The position numbers and the translations under genes are program-made. DNA of 64,000 nt from contig NZ_BAABKE010000004.1 of NCBI RefSeq assembly GCF_039543665.1, positions 186,001-250,000 of the forward strand. Direction: 5' to 3'. Shown piece by piece: positions 17,487 to 26,268 of this stretch. Under the pieces are notes generated by a model that saw only the letters and a program-made list of their open reading frames with translations, made no database searches and was not told the origin of the DNA. Positions within the stretch are counted from its first letter, which is position 1. Every line of letters starts with the position of its first letter. The DNA is from Wohlfahrtiimonas larvae. GTDB taxonomy: Bacteria; Pseudomonadota; Gammaproteobacteria; Cardiobacteriales; Wohlfahrtiimonadaceae.

Positions 17487-18005
17487 ATGACAAAAAATAG
17501 AAAAATCTTAGTGATTAGTGATACACATGGGCTAGTTTTGCCACTCAAAGAAATCTTTAACCATCATTCTGATGTCACAGCTATATTCCATTGTGGGGAT
17601 TCAGAACTGATGAATTTTGATCCTATTCTTAAAAATATCCATATTGTGCGTGGCAATTGTGATTATGATCGCACTTTACCGAATGAGTTATTCATTAAAA
17701 TTGGACAACATAAAATCTATATGACACATGGTCATATGCATGGCGTTAAATCATCATTAGACAAATTACATAACAGTGCCCAACAAAAAGGTGCGGAAAT
17801 TGCTCTATATGGACATTCTCATATTGCAAAAGCAAGTTTAATCAATGGTATATTATTAGTAAATCCTGGTAGCATCGCTTATCCTCGTGGCCGTAAAGAG
17901 AAAACTTATGCAATCATTACATTGAATAAAGATAAAAATCATCAAGTAGATTTTTATCTTGCTAGCACACATGAACCATTAAACTTGGCCTGTGACGAAT
18001 GTTAA
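17487..18005 (+). CDS. YfcE/YsnB-type metallophosphodiesterase
   Basis: The 172-residue protein has the compact metallophosphoesterase fold. Metal-binding motifs are visible: ISDTHG (10-15), FHCGDSE (33-39), VRGNCD (56-61), MTHGHMHG (80-87) and ALYGHSHIA (107-115). The order D-x-H, G-D, G-N-C-D, H, G-H-x-H matches the MJ0936/YfcE family, which hydrolyses phosphodiesters with Mn2+ or Ni2+. The length is nearer the B. subtilis YsnB size than that of E. coli YfcE, as I recall them. A monocistronic gene, convergent with the GNAT gene. Confidence 0.9.
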   Translation: MTKNRKILVISDTHGLVLPLKEIFNHHSDVTAIFHCGDSELMNFDPILKNIHIVRGNCDYDRTLPNELFIKIGQHKIYMTHGHMHGVKSSLDKLHNSAQQKGAEIALYGHSHIAKASLINGILLVNPGSIAYPRGRKEKTYAIITLNKDKNHQVDFYLASTHEPLNLACDEC

Positions 18006-18012
18006 CGAAGTG

Positions 18013-18036
18013 CTCCTGACATCATTATGTCAGGAG
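18013..18036. terminator. Hairpin between convergent phosphodiesterase and GNAT genes
   Basis: CTCCTGACAT and ATGTCAGGAG form a perfect 10-bp stem with a CATT loop. Neither side has a long T run, so its strength as a terminator is uncertain. Confidence 0.5.
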
Positions 18037-18050
18037 TGATTTCAATATGA

Positions 18051-18635
18051 TTATTTAGCCAATTTTGCCATCAACATGGCTTTCACTGAATCGTGCCATT
18101 CATGTTGCAGAATGCTCAAAACCATTGTATCTCTAAATCGACCATCTGGCATTAATGTATCTTGGCGAAGAATGCCATCTTCTTTTGCACCTATACTTTT
18201 CATTGCAGCAACGCTCACAGCATTTGTAGCATCTGCTTTAAAGCCAACGCGTAATATATTCATTACTTCAAAGGCATGTTGCAACAATAAGAACTTACAT
18301 TGCTTATTAATGCCCGTACCACGAAATGCTTTACCATACCAAGTAAAACCAATCTCTAAATTGCGATTGCATTCGCTGATATTATAATAACGAGTACTCC
18401 CCATGCACTGCCCTGATTTTTTATCAATCACCACAAAAGGATATTCAGTGCCTTCTGCTTTTCTCGTTAAAGCATAATTCATATATTCACGAAGATTATC
18501 TTCACCTGCTGCGCTTCTAGGTGAAAAATGCCAAGTTTCAGGCTCATTCAATGAATATGGCAACAATAATGCAAAATCTTCTGCGGTTAATGGGCGCAAT
18601 AAAACATTTTCGTTTTCTAAAATAAAGTCCTTCAT
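18051..18635 (-). CDS. GNAT family acetyltransferase, RimJ/RimL-like
   Basis: The 194-residue protein has the RimJ/RimL type GNAT fold: the opening ILENENVLLRPLTAEDFALL, the acetyl-CoA region WYGKAFRGTGINKQCKFLLLQHAF (about residues 98-121) and the closing VAAMKSIGAKEDGILRQ. Members acetylate N-termini or small molecules; the target is unknown. The ATG at 18635 is the first in frame. It is monocistronic. Confidence 0.88.
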   Translation of the reverse strand: MKDFILENENVLLRPLTAEDFALLLPYSLNEPETWHFSPRSAAGEDNLREYMNYALTRKAEGTEYPFVVIDKKSGQCMGSTRYYNISECNRNLEIGFTWYGKAFRGTGINKQCKFLLLQHAFEVMNILRVGFKADATNAVSVAAMKSIGAKEDGILRQDTLMPDGRFRDTMVLSILQHEWHDSVKAMLMAKLAK

Positions 18636-18784
18636 ATCGTTTGCTTTAGCTCTTATTAATAATCGATCTTTAGATTAAAGATGATCCTGTACAAAATCAA
18701 TTATTGAATATCCTAGCCTTTACCTCAATATGCTTTATGATGTTCAAGTACAATTTAATTTATTGCTTTCTATCATAAAAAACT

Positions 18785-19870
18785 ATGCAAAATCCTTTTA
18801 AATATCTTAAAAATTTCTTAGTTCTATGCCCCATAGTGCTTTATATCATCGGCCAGCAAGGCTTTGCTGAATTAGTCATCACAAAATCACCCGATGACTT
18901 TGGCTTTTTAGACATTCTCTTTGGTTATTTAATTGGCATGTCATTTTTGATGTGGTTGGCTGTAATCTATACAGTAATCCGCCGTTATCCTTTTTATAGC
19001 ATTCCCATCATTGCCATTATAGTTTCGCTCTTCATTCAATATGGGAGCTTCAATCCTGACATCCCCAATGGTATTCAATTTGGAGAGCAAGGCTTAAAAG
19101 ATCATTTGCCTTATTGGGTTCAAATGCTTGCTTTGCAATGGCTACCTCACCTTCTATCCATCGCAATGATCTTCAGTGTATTCATTGTGGGCGCAATGAC
19201 AATCATATTTGGCATCTTATTCACTTTTTATGCCTTCAATAAAAAAGAGATTGATACTGAGATCAAGGAAGAAGAAAATGCTTTAAAAAATCGTGGCAAA
19301 AAGAACAAAAAAGGAAAGCATCAAAAATCTAAGAAACCACCGCAAATTAACAAACCTGATAATCGCTTCATTACCTACATGAAAAAAGTTAAACGTATGC
19401 AAGATGAGCCCAATAATGCATTTGAGTTATTATATTCAGGCAGTATTACAGCATTTTTCCTTGCGCTGTTTTTCACATTTTTTTACTCAATCTTTCTAGC
19501 TTTTACAGGACATTGGTCTTGGCAACATACATTAATCATATTTACAGCCATTTTCCTCTATTATTTACTGGATACGGGCACTAATCTTAAAACCAATAAA
19601 TTTTTTAAAGTCTGTTTTCAAGCCTTACCATCTTCTGCAACGCTATTTATAGGTTTGTTCTTATTTAATGTATCGAATCTATCAAACTTAACAATATCTG
19701 GAACTTTTTTAGTAATCCAAATGATTGGCTTATATACAGGATTACTAAAAAATCCTATTAATATTAATCTAAGCGTTTCTAGCTCAGGAGGATCATCACG
19801 CAATAACTCAAACAATCGCTCCGGCAGTGGTGGAAAAAGTGGTGGCGGTGGTGCAAGCAGTGATTGGTGA
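18785..19870 (+). CDS. Multi-pass membrane protein with Gly/Ser-rich tail (LemA-locus partner)
   Basis: The 361-residue protein has about eight membrane segments in two blocks of four, separated by a highly charged Lys-rich loop (about residues 150-200) that should be cytoplasmic. It ends with a Ser/Asn/Gly-rich tail closing SGGGGASSDW, which closely matches the tail of the TPM protein two genes downstream (SGGGGATGGW). I recognise no family domain; it lacks the TPM and DUF2207 domains usual in such loci. The next gene begins at or after its stop, so it heads the LemA operon. Even numbers of segments place the tail in the cytoplasm. Confidence 0.7.
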   Translation: MQNPFKYLKNFLVLCPIVLYIIGQQGFAELVITKSPDDFGFLDILFGYLIGMSFLMWLAVIYTVIRRYPFYSIPIIAIIVSLFIQYGSFNPDIPNGIQFGEQGLKDHLPYWVQMLALQWLPHLLSIAMIFSVFIVGAMTIIFGILFTFYAFNKKEIDTEIKEEENALKNRGKKNKKGKHQKSKKPPQINKPDNRFITYMKKVKRMQDEPNNAFELLYSGSITAFFLALFFTFFYSIFLAFTGHWSWQHTLIIFTAIFLYYLLDTGTNLKTNKFFKVCFQALPSSATLFIGLFLFNVSNLSNLTISGTFLVIQMIGLYTGLLKNPININLSVSSSGGSSRNNSNNRSGSGGKSGGGGASSDW

Positions 19871-19887
19871 TTCATTATCTCAAACAT

Positions 19888-20469
19888 ATGGCTTATAATA
19901 CTTATATTCACGATTTAAAACAAAAAGTTAAAGATGATAAAACCATGACTAAAACAACCAATTGGGTCTTCATTCCACTCACCATCATTGTCATCATCTT
20001 TGGTGTACTATTCATTAACTACTACAATACAGTGCAAGCATTGGATGAAAAACAAAATTCAGCCGCTTCTGAAGTTTTGAATCAATATCAAAGAAAATCA
20101 GATTTGATTATTAAGCTTGCGGAAACTGTACAAAATTATACTGAGCATGAGCAATCCATTTTTAAAGAAATTAGCCGAAATCGCGCACAATTACATTCAT
20201 TGCAATCGTATGAAAACACTCAAAAAATAATGGATCAACAAATTTCACAGCTTCATGCTGTGGTAGTAAATTACCCTGAGCTGAAAGCCAATGAGTTATA
20301 TCAGAATTTAATGGTGCAATTGGAAGGCACAGAAAATCGCATTACTGTTGCACGCAATCGCTACATTGAAGCCATTCGTGAATACAATACAACCATTCGT
20401 AAAGTCCCTTATGTTTTGATTGCCAATATGTTTGATTATCAACCCATACAATTTGAGAACAAGCCATGA
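19888..20469 (+). CDS. LemA family protein
   Basis: This membrane-anchored LemA protein has an N-terminal membrane segment (WVFIPLTIIVIIFGVLFINYY) followed by the antiparallel helical LemA domain: NTVQALDEKQNSAASEVLNQYQRKSDLI, then ENRITVARNRYIEAIREYN and the end motif FDYQPIQFE. Starts at 19888 (193 residues) or 19945 (MTKTTNW, 174 residues) are both open, since neither has a clear ribosome site; the shorter one matches the usual LemA length. Its stop overlaps the TPM gene by four bases. LemA and TPM proteins occur together widely, with a suspected envelope or stress role. Confidence 0.85.
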   Translation: MAYNTYIHDLKQKVKDDKTMTKTTNWVFIPLTIIVIIFGVLFINYYNTVQALDEKQNSAASEVLNQYQRKSDLIIKLAETVQNYTEHEQSIFKEISRNRAQLHSLQSYENTQKIMDQQISQLHAVVVNYPELKANELYQNLMVQLEGTENRITVARNRYIEAIREYNTTIRKVPYVLIANMFDYQPIQFENKP

Positions 20470-21254
20470 CGCATTATTTGCCCATCCAAAAATTTATGGC
20501 TTGGCTTTGGATCATCCTCATCAATAGCATTTTGGGTGTGAGTATGGCACAAACTGCTATTCCACCTTTAAATAATGGCGTAATGGATAGTGCCAGTGTT
20601 TTAAAAGCTTCTGAAAAATCCAAATTGGATGAAAAAATCATGCAATTTGAACGAGAATCAGGCTCACAAATCGCTGTACTGATCATTCCAGAATTGAACA
20701 ATGAAGATATTGTGGATTACGGTATTCGTGTGATGGAAGAATGGCAATTAGGCAGAAAAAATATTGATGATGGTGTTTTGCTCATTATTTCTGTCAATGA
20801 CCGAAAAATGCGCCTTGAAGTAGGTTATGGATTAGAGGGAGCAATTCCTGATATCACTGCCGCTAAAATCCTCAATGAATACCTTGCGCCCCATTTTAAA
20901 AATCAGAATTATTACCAAGGCATCAATCAAGCAACTTATGCAATCCTTGCATTGATTAAACAAGAGCCCTTACCTACTCCACCACAAAATAATGGCAGTA
21001 CCCTAGGATGGATCATGATGGCAGTGATGATGTTAGTTATATTTGGATTCATCCTATTCTTTATTTATTCAATGTTTAATAATGTCAAAAACCTATTTGT
21101 AATATCTTCTTCTCAACACTCACGCAATTCAGATAATGATGACAGATCATCTCGTTCTTATCACTCAAGTAGCTCTAACAGCTCAAGCAGTTCTGATAGC
21201 CGAAGTGGTGGCGGAGGTCGAAGCGGAGGCGGTGGTGCAACAGGTGGATGGTAA
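20466..21254 (+). CDS. TPM domain (YgcG-like) membrane protein with Gly-rich C-terminal tail
   Basis: The 262-residue protein has a signal peptide ending near SMAQT (residue 28). A TPM domain follows (about 30-160): NNGVMDSASVLKASEKSKLDE, GSQIAVLIIPEL, GRKNIDDGVLLIISVNDRKMRLEVGYGLEG. Then come a membrane segment (about 180-205) and a Ser-rich tail ending SGGGGATGGW. TPM domains sit in the periplasm and have been linked to photosystem repair in plants and to phosphatase-like folds; their bacterial role is unclear. It overlaps lemA by an ATGA. Confidence 0.88.
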   Translation: MTHYLPIQKFMAWLWIILINSILGVSMAQTAIPPLNNGVMDSASVLKASEKSKLDEKIMQFERESGSQIAVLIIPELNNEDIVDYGIRVMEEWQLGRKNIDDGVLLIISVNDRKMRLEVGYGLEGAIPDITAAKILNEYLAPHFKNQNYYQGINQATYAILALIKQEPLPTPPQNNGSTLGWIMMAVMMLVIFGFILFFIYSMFNNVKNLFVISSSQHSRNSDNDDRSSRSYHSSSSNSSSSSDSRSGGGGRSGGGGATGGW

Positions 21255-21259
21255 TATCA

Positions 21260-22141
21260 TTAACCACCACATTTTGCTAGCTCAATAAATTTCTGAATAT
21301 GTGTGTTTTTTTGATCTGCTTGACGATAACCCACATAAATATGTTTAAAAATTCCTGCACCCAAGCTGATAGGATAAATAGGTAATTTTTCTCGATATTT
21401 ATCAATCAACCACCGAGGCATTGCCGTAACTCCACGATTAGCTGCAACCATTTGTAAAATAATTTCAGTATCTTCCAATTGTTTATGTTGCCTTGGCATA
21501 CATTGTGCGGGAATTAAAAATTGTTGAAAAATATCTAAACGTGCTGTTTCTACTGGATAAGTAAATAGTGTTTCATCCAATAACTCCTGTGGAACAATAT
21601 AATCTTGCCCACGCAAAGGATGATTGTCTCCTACAACCAATACCAATTCATAGCCAAATACTGGTGTAAAAACAATTTGTGTCATTGTCCATGGATCTGG
21701 AGTAATCAATAAATCAATATCATAATTAAACAATGCCGCCATACCACCAAATTTAAAACGCTGCTTGACATCGACATCAACACCCGGAGATTCCTGCAAA
21801 AAAGGACTGACAATACTCAATAACCATTGATAACAAGGATGGCACTCCATACCAATATGCAATGTACCTTTTTCATGATTTGCAAAGCGTTTAAGATTTT
21901 CATCCACTCTTTCTAATTGTGGCAATAAACGATTGGCTTGATCTTGTAAATATTGCCCTGCTTCTGTTAAACGAAGCTTTCTCCCTTCTTTGATCCAAAG
22001 CTCAGTATTCAACTGCCCTTCTAGTTTCTTAATGGTATGGCTCAAAGCTGATTGCGTTAAATTCAAAGCATCTGCAGCTGCAGTTAAAGATCCTTGCCGC
22101 TCGATCTCTCGCAATATATTCAAATGAATTCTCTCAATCAT
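21260..22141 (-). CDS. metR: LysR-family regulator MetR
   Basis: The 293-residue LysR protein has an N-terminal helix-turn-helix (GSLTAAADALNLTQSALSHTIKKLE, residues 17-41). The effector domain is close to E. coli MetR as I remember it: GMECHPCYQWLLSIV against IAIECHSCIQWL, and YPVETARLDIFQQFLIPAQ against YPVQRSRLDVWRHFLQPAG. MetR activates metE and other methionine genes with homocysteine as co-activator. AAAGGGT precedes the ATG. No metE or metF lies next to it here; metC is about 19 kb away. Length fits. Confidence 0.85.
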   Translation of the reverse strand: MIERIHLNILREIERQGSLTAAADALNLTQSALSHTIKKLEGQLNTELWIKEGRKLRLTEAGQYLQDQANRLLPQLERVDENLKRFANHEKGTLHIGMECHPCYQWLLSIVSPFLQESPGVDVDVKQRFKFGGMAALFNYDIDLLITPDPWTMTQIVFTPVFGYELVLVVGDNHPLRGQDYIVPQELLDETLFTYPVETARLDIFQQFLIPAQCMPRQHKQLEDTEIILQMVAANRGVTAMPRWLIDKYREKLPIYPISLGAGIFKHIYVGYRQADQKNTHIQKFIELAKCGG

Positions 22142-22214
22142 TGTTACCCTTTCATCACCATAAAATTACACATTAAATTATGAATCAACCCCATACGAAT
22201 CAAGGAATATAGCA

Positions 22215-22246
22215 CAAAAAAATCCCACATGTTTGATGTAGGATTT
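22215..22246 (-). terminator. Rho-independent terminator of the pilin-fusion gene
   Basis: On the minus strand AAATCCTACAT and ATGTGGGATTT pair (one G-T pair) around a short loop and run into seven Ts. It follows the stop at 22269. Confidence 0.75.
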
Positions 22247-22268
22247 CTAATATGAGTATCAGTTATAA

Positions 22269-24533
22269 TTATTCAACTGCTTCTTCTGTAGCTTCTACAG
22301 CAGCATCATCATATTCATAAGCTTCATCTGCAAACATCACATCATTACGACACACTGTTGGTAAAACTTTAGCATCCAAATTTGTTTGATAACAATACCA
22401 GTTCACCGAACCTGTTCCTGTTGGATCAGCTTGTAAAATCAAATAACCTTCATCTTGAACCTTATAGTTATAAGAAATATAAACTTGTCCACCACCTGTT
22501 ACAGCAATACCGTTCACCGCTTGCCCTGTGATAAACTGTGGATCGGCTAAACCTGCTTCTTCATTATCACTTGGCCATTGCCCCATCGTCGCATAATATT
22601 CTGTAGATGCCAATTTAGCTGTTGTGGCTAAAGCCATTCCCTCAGAAACATAAGTACGTTTTATATAATCTTGGTAAGCTGGTAAAGCAAAAGATGACAT
22701 TATACCAACTAAACCAATACCGCTCTGTCCCACTAGCATAGAATAGCCATAAAATGGTGAAATATCATAATCTAAGGAAACCACAACCCATTCTTGATCA
22801 ATCGCTGTATGTAAGCCAATGCGTGATGTTGGATTAAACTTCATAGAAGAGGGTGATGGCATAGAAAATGGATCAAATTTTTGCCCCAATAAATCATAAT
22901 TATTACGCATAAATTTCACATAATCACGATACCAAGCTTCTTCTGCACCTTTGATTTCACCCATATAGCTCAAAATCAGTCCTGAAGAACGAATACCTTG
23001 TCCTTCTAACCATTTTGGTATAGAAAATTTTGCTTTAGAGCGCTCAGCCAATGCATAAGGTAATGTATTGAAAACGATCCAATTTTGCTCTTCATTCCAA
23101 TAAAGATAAAAATTAACATCTAAGGCGCGCACACCATAAATTGCTGAAACAATTTCCACAATGTTAGGTTGTAATAATGCATAATCACGTATGGCATTTT
23201 CGATATCATCTGTATATTGTTGATTACCTAACTGCTGCATTAGGCCTAATAATGGATTCTTCAATTTAAGCTCATGAATCCCCTTATAAACTGTATGTGT
23301 TGTACCTTCTTTTGCTTCTAAATTTTTGATAAGCTTTTGAAATTCGGTTTTATTTTGAATACCAATTGCAAAATTAGAACCTGTATTATCTTCATATGCC
23401 ACGACTTGTGGCCCCATAATATCTAATAAATCTAAAATATTGAAAGATAATGTTTCATGTGATTGTGCTATCAGTTGTTGCAAATCTTGATCGGTTAATA
23501 CGTGATTTTTCTTTAAAGCCTCTACTACTGTCTGCTTAGAGGGCAATGCCAACACTGAGAAATATTTAGGCTCACCTACTGTTTTAAAATCTAATGGCTT
23601 TGCAAAATCTTTCAAAACAGAGATTTTTTGTGTATTTGTTTTGGTGATGAATTTAGCCTGCCCTTGCTGATTTATAGTTGTGCCTACGCCAAACGCTAAG
23701 CCCTCGGTATTTTGAAAGAATTCTGCAGCAAGAGGCGACTCTTTTTGAGCTAACATTGCTACCATATCACGGCTCCCCGTAACATCAGCCCATGCAAATA
23801 AATTTTGCCCTGTTAAATCAATCTGATTTTCATACGCATACATACGATGTTCTTTTGTGCTTTTAAGCTCGCTAATCTGCTTCTTCAATTGATCTTCAGA
23901 TGGTGCTTTTTGTGCAATAGCAATGAACAACCGTTTCTCTTTTTCATCAAAATACATGGATGTTGTAGGTGGTACAGAATAAAAACCATTTTGATTCGTT
24001 AAATTAATGTCTTCTTTCCAAATTCGTGCGCGAGCTTCATCTAGCTCTTGAGCTGATGAATATTTAACTGGAATCACGATTAATGCTTGGGTAGCAGGGG
24101 AAAGCATTTTATTAGAATCAGTCCCCATAATTTCAATAGGCCCATCAACACCTGTATATATAAAAGATGTAAACTGCCCCAAATCAAATGGTAATTGATC
24201 TATGGGCACAGAAATATACTGTTTTAATGCTTCATTCACCAAACTTGGATCTTGCAATACTTTTTTGAGATGCAACATCATGCGTTCATTGACATCATTC
24301 ACCATTACTTTATCGGATGCTTTATTCTTGAGATTAAACGCCATACCAAACTGTGTTGGAATACGCATATAGGCAACCGTATTATCCGTCAATTTATCTC
24401 GTAAAAATGATTCTCGTGAAATTTTTTTATCTAATTTTGGGACTTTAACTTCTGATGTTTGAGCAATGGCAAAAGTTAATGCAGAAAATGATAATCCTGC
24501 AATAGCTAGAGAAACTTTTAAGATTTGCATCAT
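22269..24533 (-). CDS. Secreted multidomain protein with a C-terminal type IV pilin-like domain
   Basis: The 754-residue protein starts with a signal peptide (MMQILKVSLAIAGLSFSALTFAIA). A large alpha/beta region follows (about 30-590), which looks like DUF3352-type periplasmic proteins, although I cannot assign it firmly. From about residue 600 it reads as a pilin: hydrophobic GIGLVGIMSSFALPAYQDYIKR, then TYVSEGMALATTAKLASTEYYATMGQWPSDN, a GGGQVYISYNY strand, and a cysteine pair (WYCYQ ... TVCR) like a pilin D-region. The prepilin peptidase motif (GFxxxE) is absent, so the helix probably acts as a membrane anchor. An acidic tail closes it. Monocistronic. The fusion is seen; its role is unknown. 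Confidence 0.8.
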   Translation of the reverse strand: MMQILKVSLAIAGLSFSALTFAIAQTSEVKVPKLDKKISRESFLRDKLTDNTVAYMRIPTQFGMAFNLKNKASDKVMVNDVNERMMLHLKKVLQDPSLVNEALKQYISVPIDQLPFDLGQFTSFIYTGVDGPIEIMGTDSNKMLSPATQALIVIPVKYSSAQELDEARARIWKEDINLTNQNGFYSVPPTTSMYFDEKEKRLFIAIAQKAPSEDQLKKQISELKSTKEHRMYAYENQIDLTGQNLFAWADVTGSRDMVAMLAQKESPLAAEFFQNTEGLAFGVGTTINQQGQAKFITKTNTQKISVLKDFAKPLDFKTVGEPKYFSVLALPSKQTVVEALKKNHVLTDQDLQQLIAQSHETLSFNILDLLDIMGPQVVAYEDNTGSNFAIGIQNKTEFQKLIKNLEAKEGTTHTVYKGIHELKLKNPLLGLMQQLGNQQYTDDIENAIRDYALLQPNIVEIVSAIYGVRALDVNFYLYWNEEQNWIVFNTLPYALAERSKAKFSIPKWLEGQGIRSSGLILSYMGEIKGAEEAWYRDYVKFMRNNYDLLGQKFDPFSMPSPSSMKFNPTSRIGLHTAIDQEWVVVSLDYDISPFYGYSMLVGQSGIGLVGIMSSFALPAYQDYIKRTYVSEGMALATTAKLASTEYYATMGQWPSDNEEAGLADPQFITGQAVNGIAVTGGGQVYISYNYKVQDEGYLILQADPTGTGSVNWYCYQTNLDAKVLPTVCRNDVMFADEAYEYDDAAVEATEEAVE

Positions 24534-24574
24534 AATTTTCTACCTAAGAGATGGTTATATGAATGAGTTAAAAT

Positions 24575-25171
24575 TTATTTTACTAACACTAAACGATGAT
24601 TTTGGCTGATCGCATTTTTGAACTCTTCTATACGATCAATGTCCAAACGAACAGTACAATGGCACTGTTCTAAATATTCAGTTGTAACATCGACAATACA
24701 AAAATCATGGATTAACTTTTGAACATCATTAGTGACATCGTAATCATATAAAAATGTCACAGTTTCCATGATGTGTTTTTCTATAATCTGCGCTGATTCT
24801 AAAGTCACTTTTGCTGATTTTTGATAATTGGAAACTAAACCACCAGTACCCAACTTTATGCCACCAAAATAACGAACACTTGCCACTAAAATATTGGTCA
24901 AACCAAAAGCTTCAATTTGTCCAAAAATTGGGCGTCCTGCGGTACCGCCTGGTTCGCCATCATCGCTGAAACGATAGAGATCATAGCGTTCACCTAACCG
25001 ATAAGCATAACAAACATGATTAGCATTAGGATGTTCTGCCCGTAAACGAGTGATGATATTTTTTATTTCTTGTTCATCATAAACGGGAAAAGCAAACCCT
25101 AAAAACTTACTTTTTTGTTCAGTAAATTCTGAGTTTGCTTCTGTTTGAATCTCTTTGTAAATTTCTGCCAT
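24575..25171 (-). CDS. yigZ: YigZ/IMPACT family protein
   Basis: The 198-residue protein has the IMPACT N-terminal domain (UPF0029): SEFTEQKSKFLGFAFPV, then HVCYAYRLG, RFSDDGEPGGTAGRPIF (about residues 70-86) and VRYFGGIKLGTGGLVSNYQKSA, which are the family hallmarks. A ferredoxin-like C-terminal domain follows. The ATG at 25171 lies two bases from the mraY stop, so the gene is the last of the cell-wall operon as seen here. Its function is unsettled. Confidence 0.92.
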   Translation of the reverse strand: MAEIYKEIQTEANSEFTEQKSKFLGFAFPVYDEQEIKNIITRLRAEHPNANHVCYAYRLGERYDLYRFSDDGEPGGTAGRPIFGQIEAFGLTNILVASVRYFGGIKLGTGGLVSNYQKSAKVTLESAQIIEKHIMETVTFLYDYDVTNDVQKLIHDFCIVDVTTEYLEQCHCTVRLDIDRIEEFKNAISQNHRLVLVK

Positions 25172-25173
25172 AT

Positions 25174-26256
25174 TTATCGAATTTTAAGAGAGGCTAAACC
25201 AACCAATACTAAAATAACAGTTAAGATCCAAAAACGTACAATCACACGTGGCTCAGGCCATCCCTTTAATTCAAAATGATGGTGAATGGGAGCCATTTTA
25301 AAGACACGTTTTTTAAAAACTTTATATGACCCCACTTGTATCATGACAGATAATGTTTCAACAACAAATAGACCACTCATAATAAAGAATACTAATTCTT
25401 GACGTACAACCACAGCAATCGTACCTAATGCACCACCCAATGCTAGCGCGCCAACATCTCCCATAAAGACTTGTGCAGGGTATGTATTAAACCACAAGAA
25501 ACCCAAACCTGCACCAAATATTGCAGCACAAATAATGACCATTTCGCTGGCACCTTTCACATAAGGAATGGCTAAATAACGAGCAAATTCTAAGTGCCCT
25601 GATGCATAAGCAAATATTGCCAACCCAGCTGCAACTAAAATTGTCGGCATAATGGCTAAACCATCTAATCCATCTGTTAAGTTAACTGCATTACTTGCGC
25701 CTACAATCACTAAATAAACAAATGGAATGAATAAAACACCGAGTGGAATAAACCAATCTTTAAAATATGGAATGAGCAGATCTGTACCTTTAGGCCCTGC
25801 TGTCATATATAAAACTACTGCAGCTAAGATGCCACCAATCGTTAAATATAAATATTTTTCTTTAGCACGTAATCCTAATGATTGTTTTTTGACAACTTTA
25901 CGGTAATCATCTAAAAATCCAACATAGCCAAATCCCCATAAAATGCCCATAACAACCCAAACATTCACATTACTAAGATCCGCCCAAAATAAAACGGCAA
26001 CTGAGATACTGACTATGATCAGAATACCACCCATTGTTGGTGTACCCTTTTTTGATAAATGGGATTGTGGCCCATCATCACGAACAAATTGTCCTATCTG
26101 TTTTTGCTGAAAACGATGAATAAAGCTTGGACCAAAGCAGAGCGCAAATACTAAAGCTGTCAAAACAGCACAAATACCACGCATAGAAATATATTGAAAA
26201 ACACGTAGCGCACTCCAATGTTCTTCTGCCAGATAGCTTAGTAAAGCATATAACAT
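25174..26256 (-). CDS. mraY: Phospho-N-acetylmuramoyl-pentapeptide transferase
   Basis: It transfers phospho-MurNAc-pentapeptide from UDP to undecaprenyl phosphate, making lipid I in the inner membrane. The 360 residues equal the E. coli length. Signatures seen: KKGTPTMGG (69-77), FLDDYRKV near 113, VGASNAVNLTDGLDGLA (about 187-203), MGDVGALALGG and HHHFELKGWPE near the end. About ten membrane segments. It follows murF by 12 bases. The usual next genes (murD, ftsW, murG) do not follow; yigZ does. Confidence 0.98.
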   Translation of the reverse strand: MLYALLSYLAEEHWSALRVFQYISMRGICAVLTALVFALCFGPSFIHRFQQKQIGQFVRDDGPQSHLSKKGTPTMGGILIIVSISVAVLFWADLSNVNVWVVMGILWGFGYVGFLDDYRKVVKKQSLGLRAKEKYLYLTIGGILAAVVLYMTAGPKGTDLLIPYFKDWFIPLGVLFIPFVYLVIVGASNAVNLTDGLDGLAIMPTILVAAGLAIFAYASGHLEFARYLAIPYVKGASEMVIICAAIFGAGLGFLWFNTYPAQVFMGDVGALALGGALGTIAVVVRQELVFFIMSGLFVVETLSVMIQVGSYKVFKKRVFKMAPIHHHFELKGWPEPRVIVRFWILTVILVLVGLASLKIR

Positions 26257-26268
26257 ATTATAAATCCT

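Noticed and set aside
22700..22740. Frameshift joining two genes in the pilin-fusion protein
   Set aside because: The frame is continuous through the junction and no ribosome site or start codon begins a separate pilin gene there.
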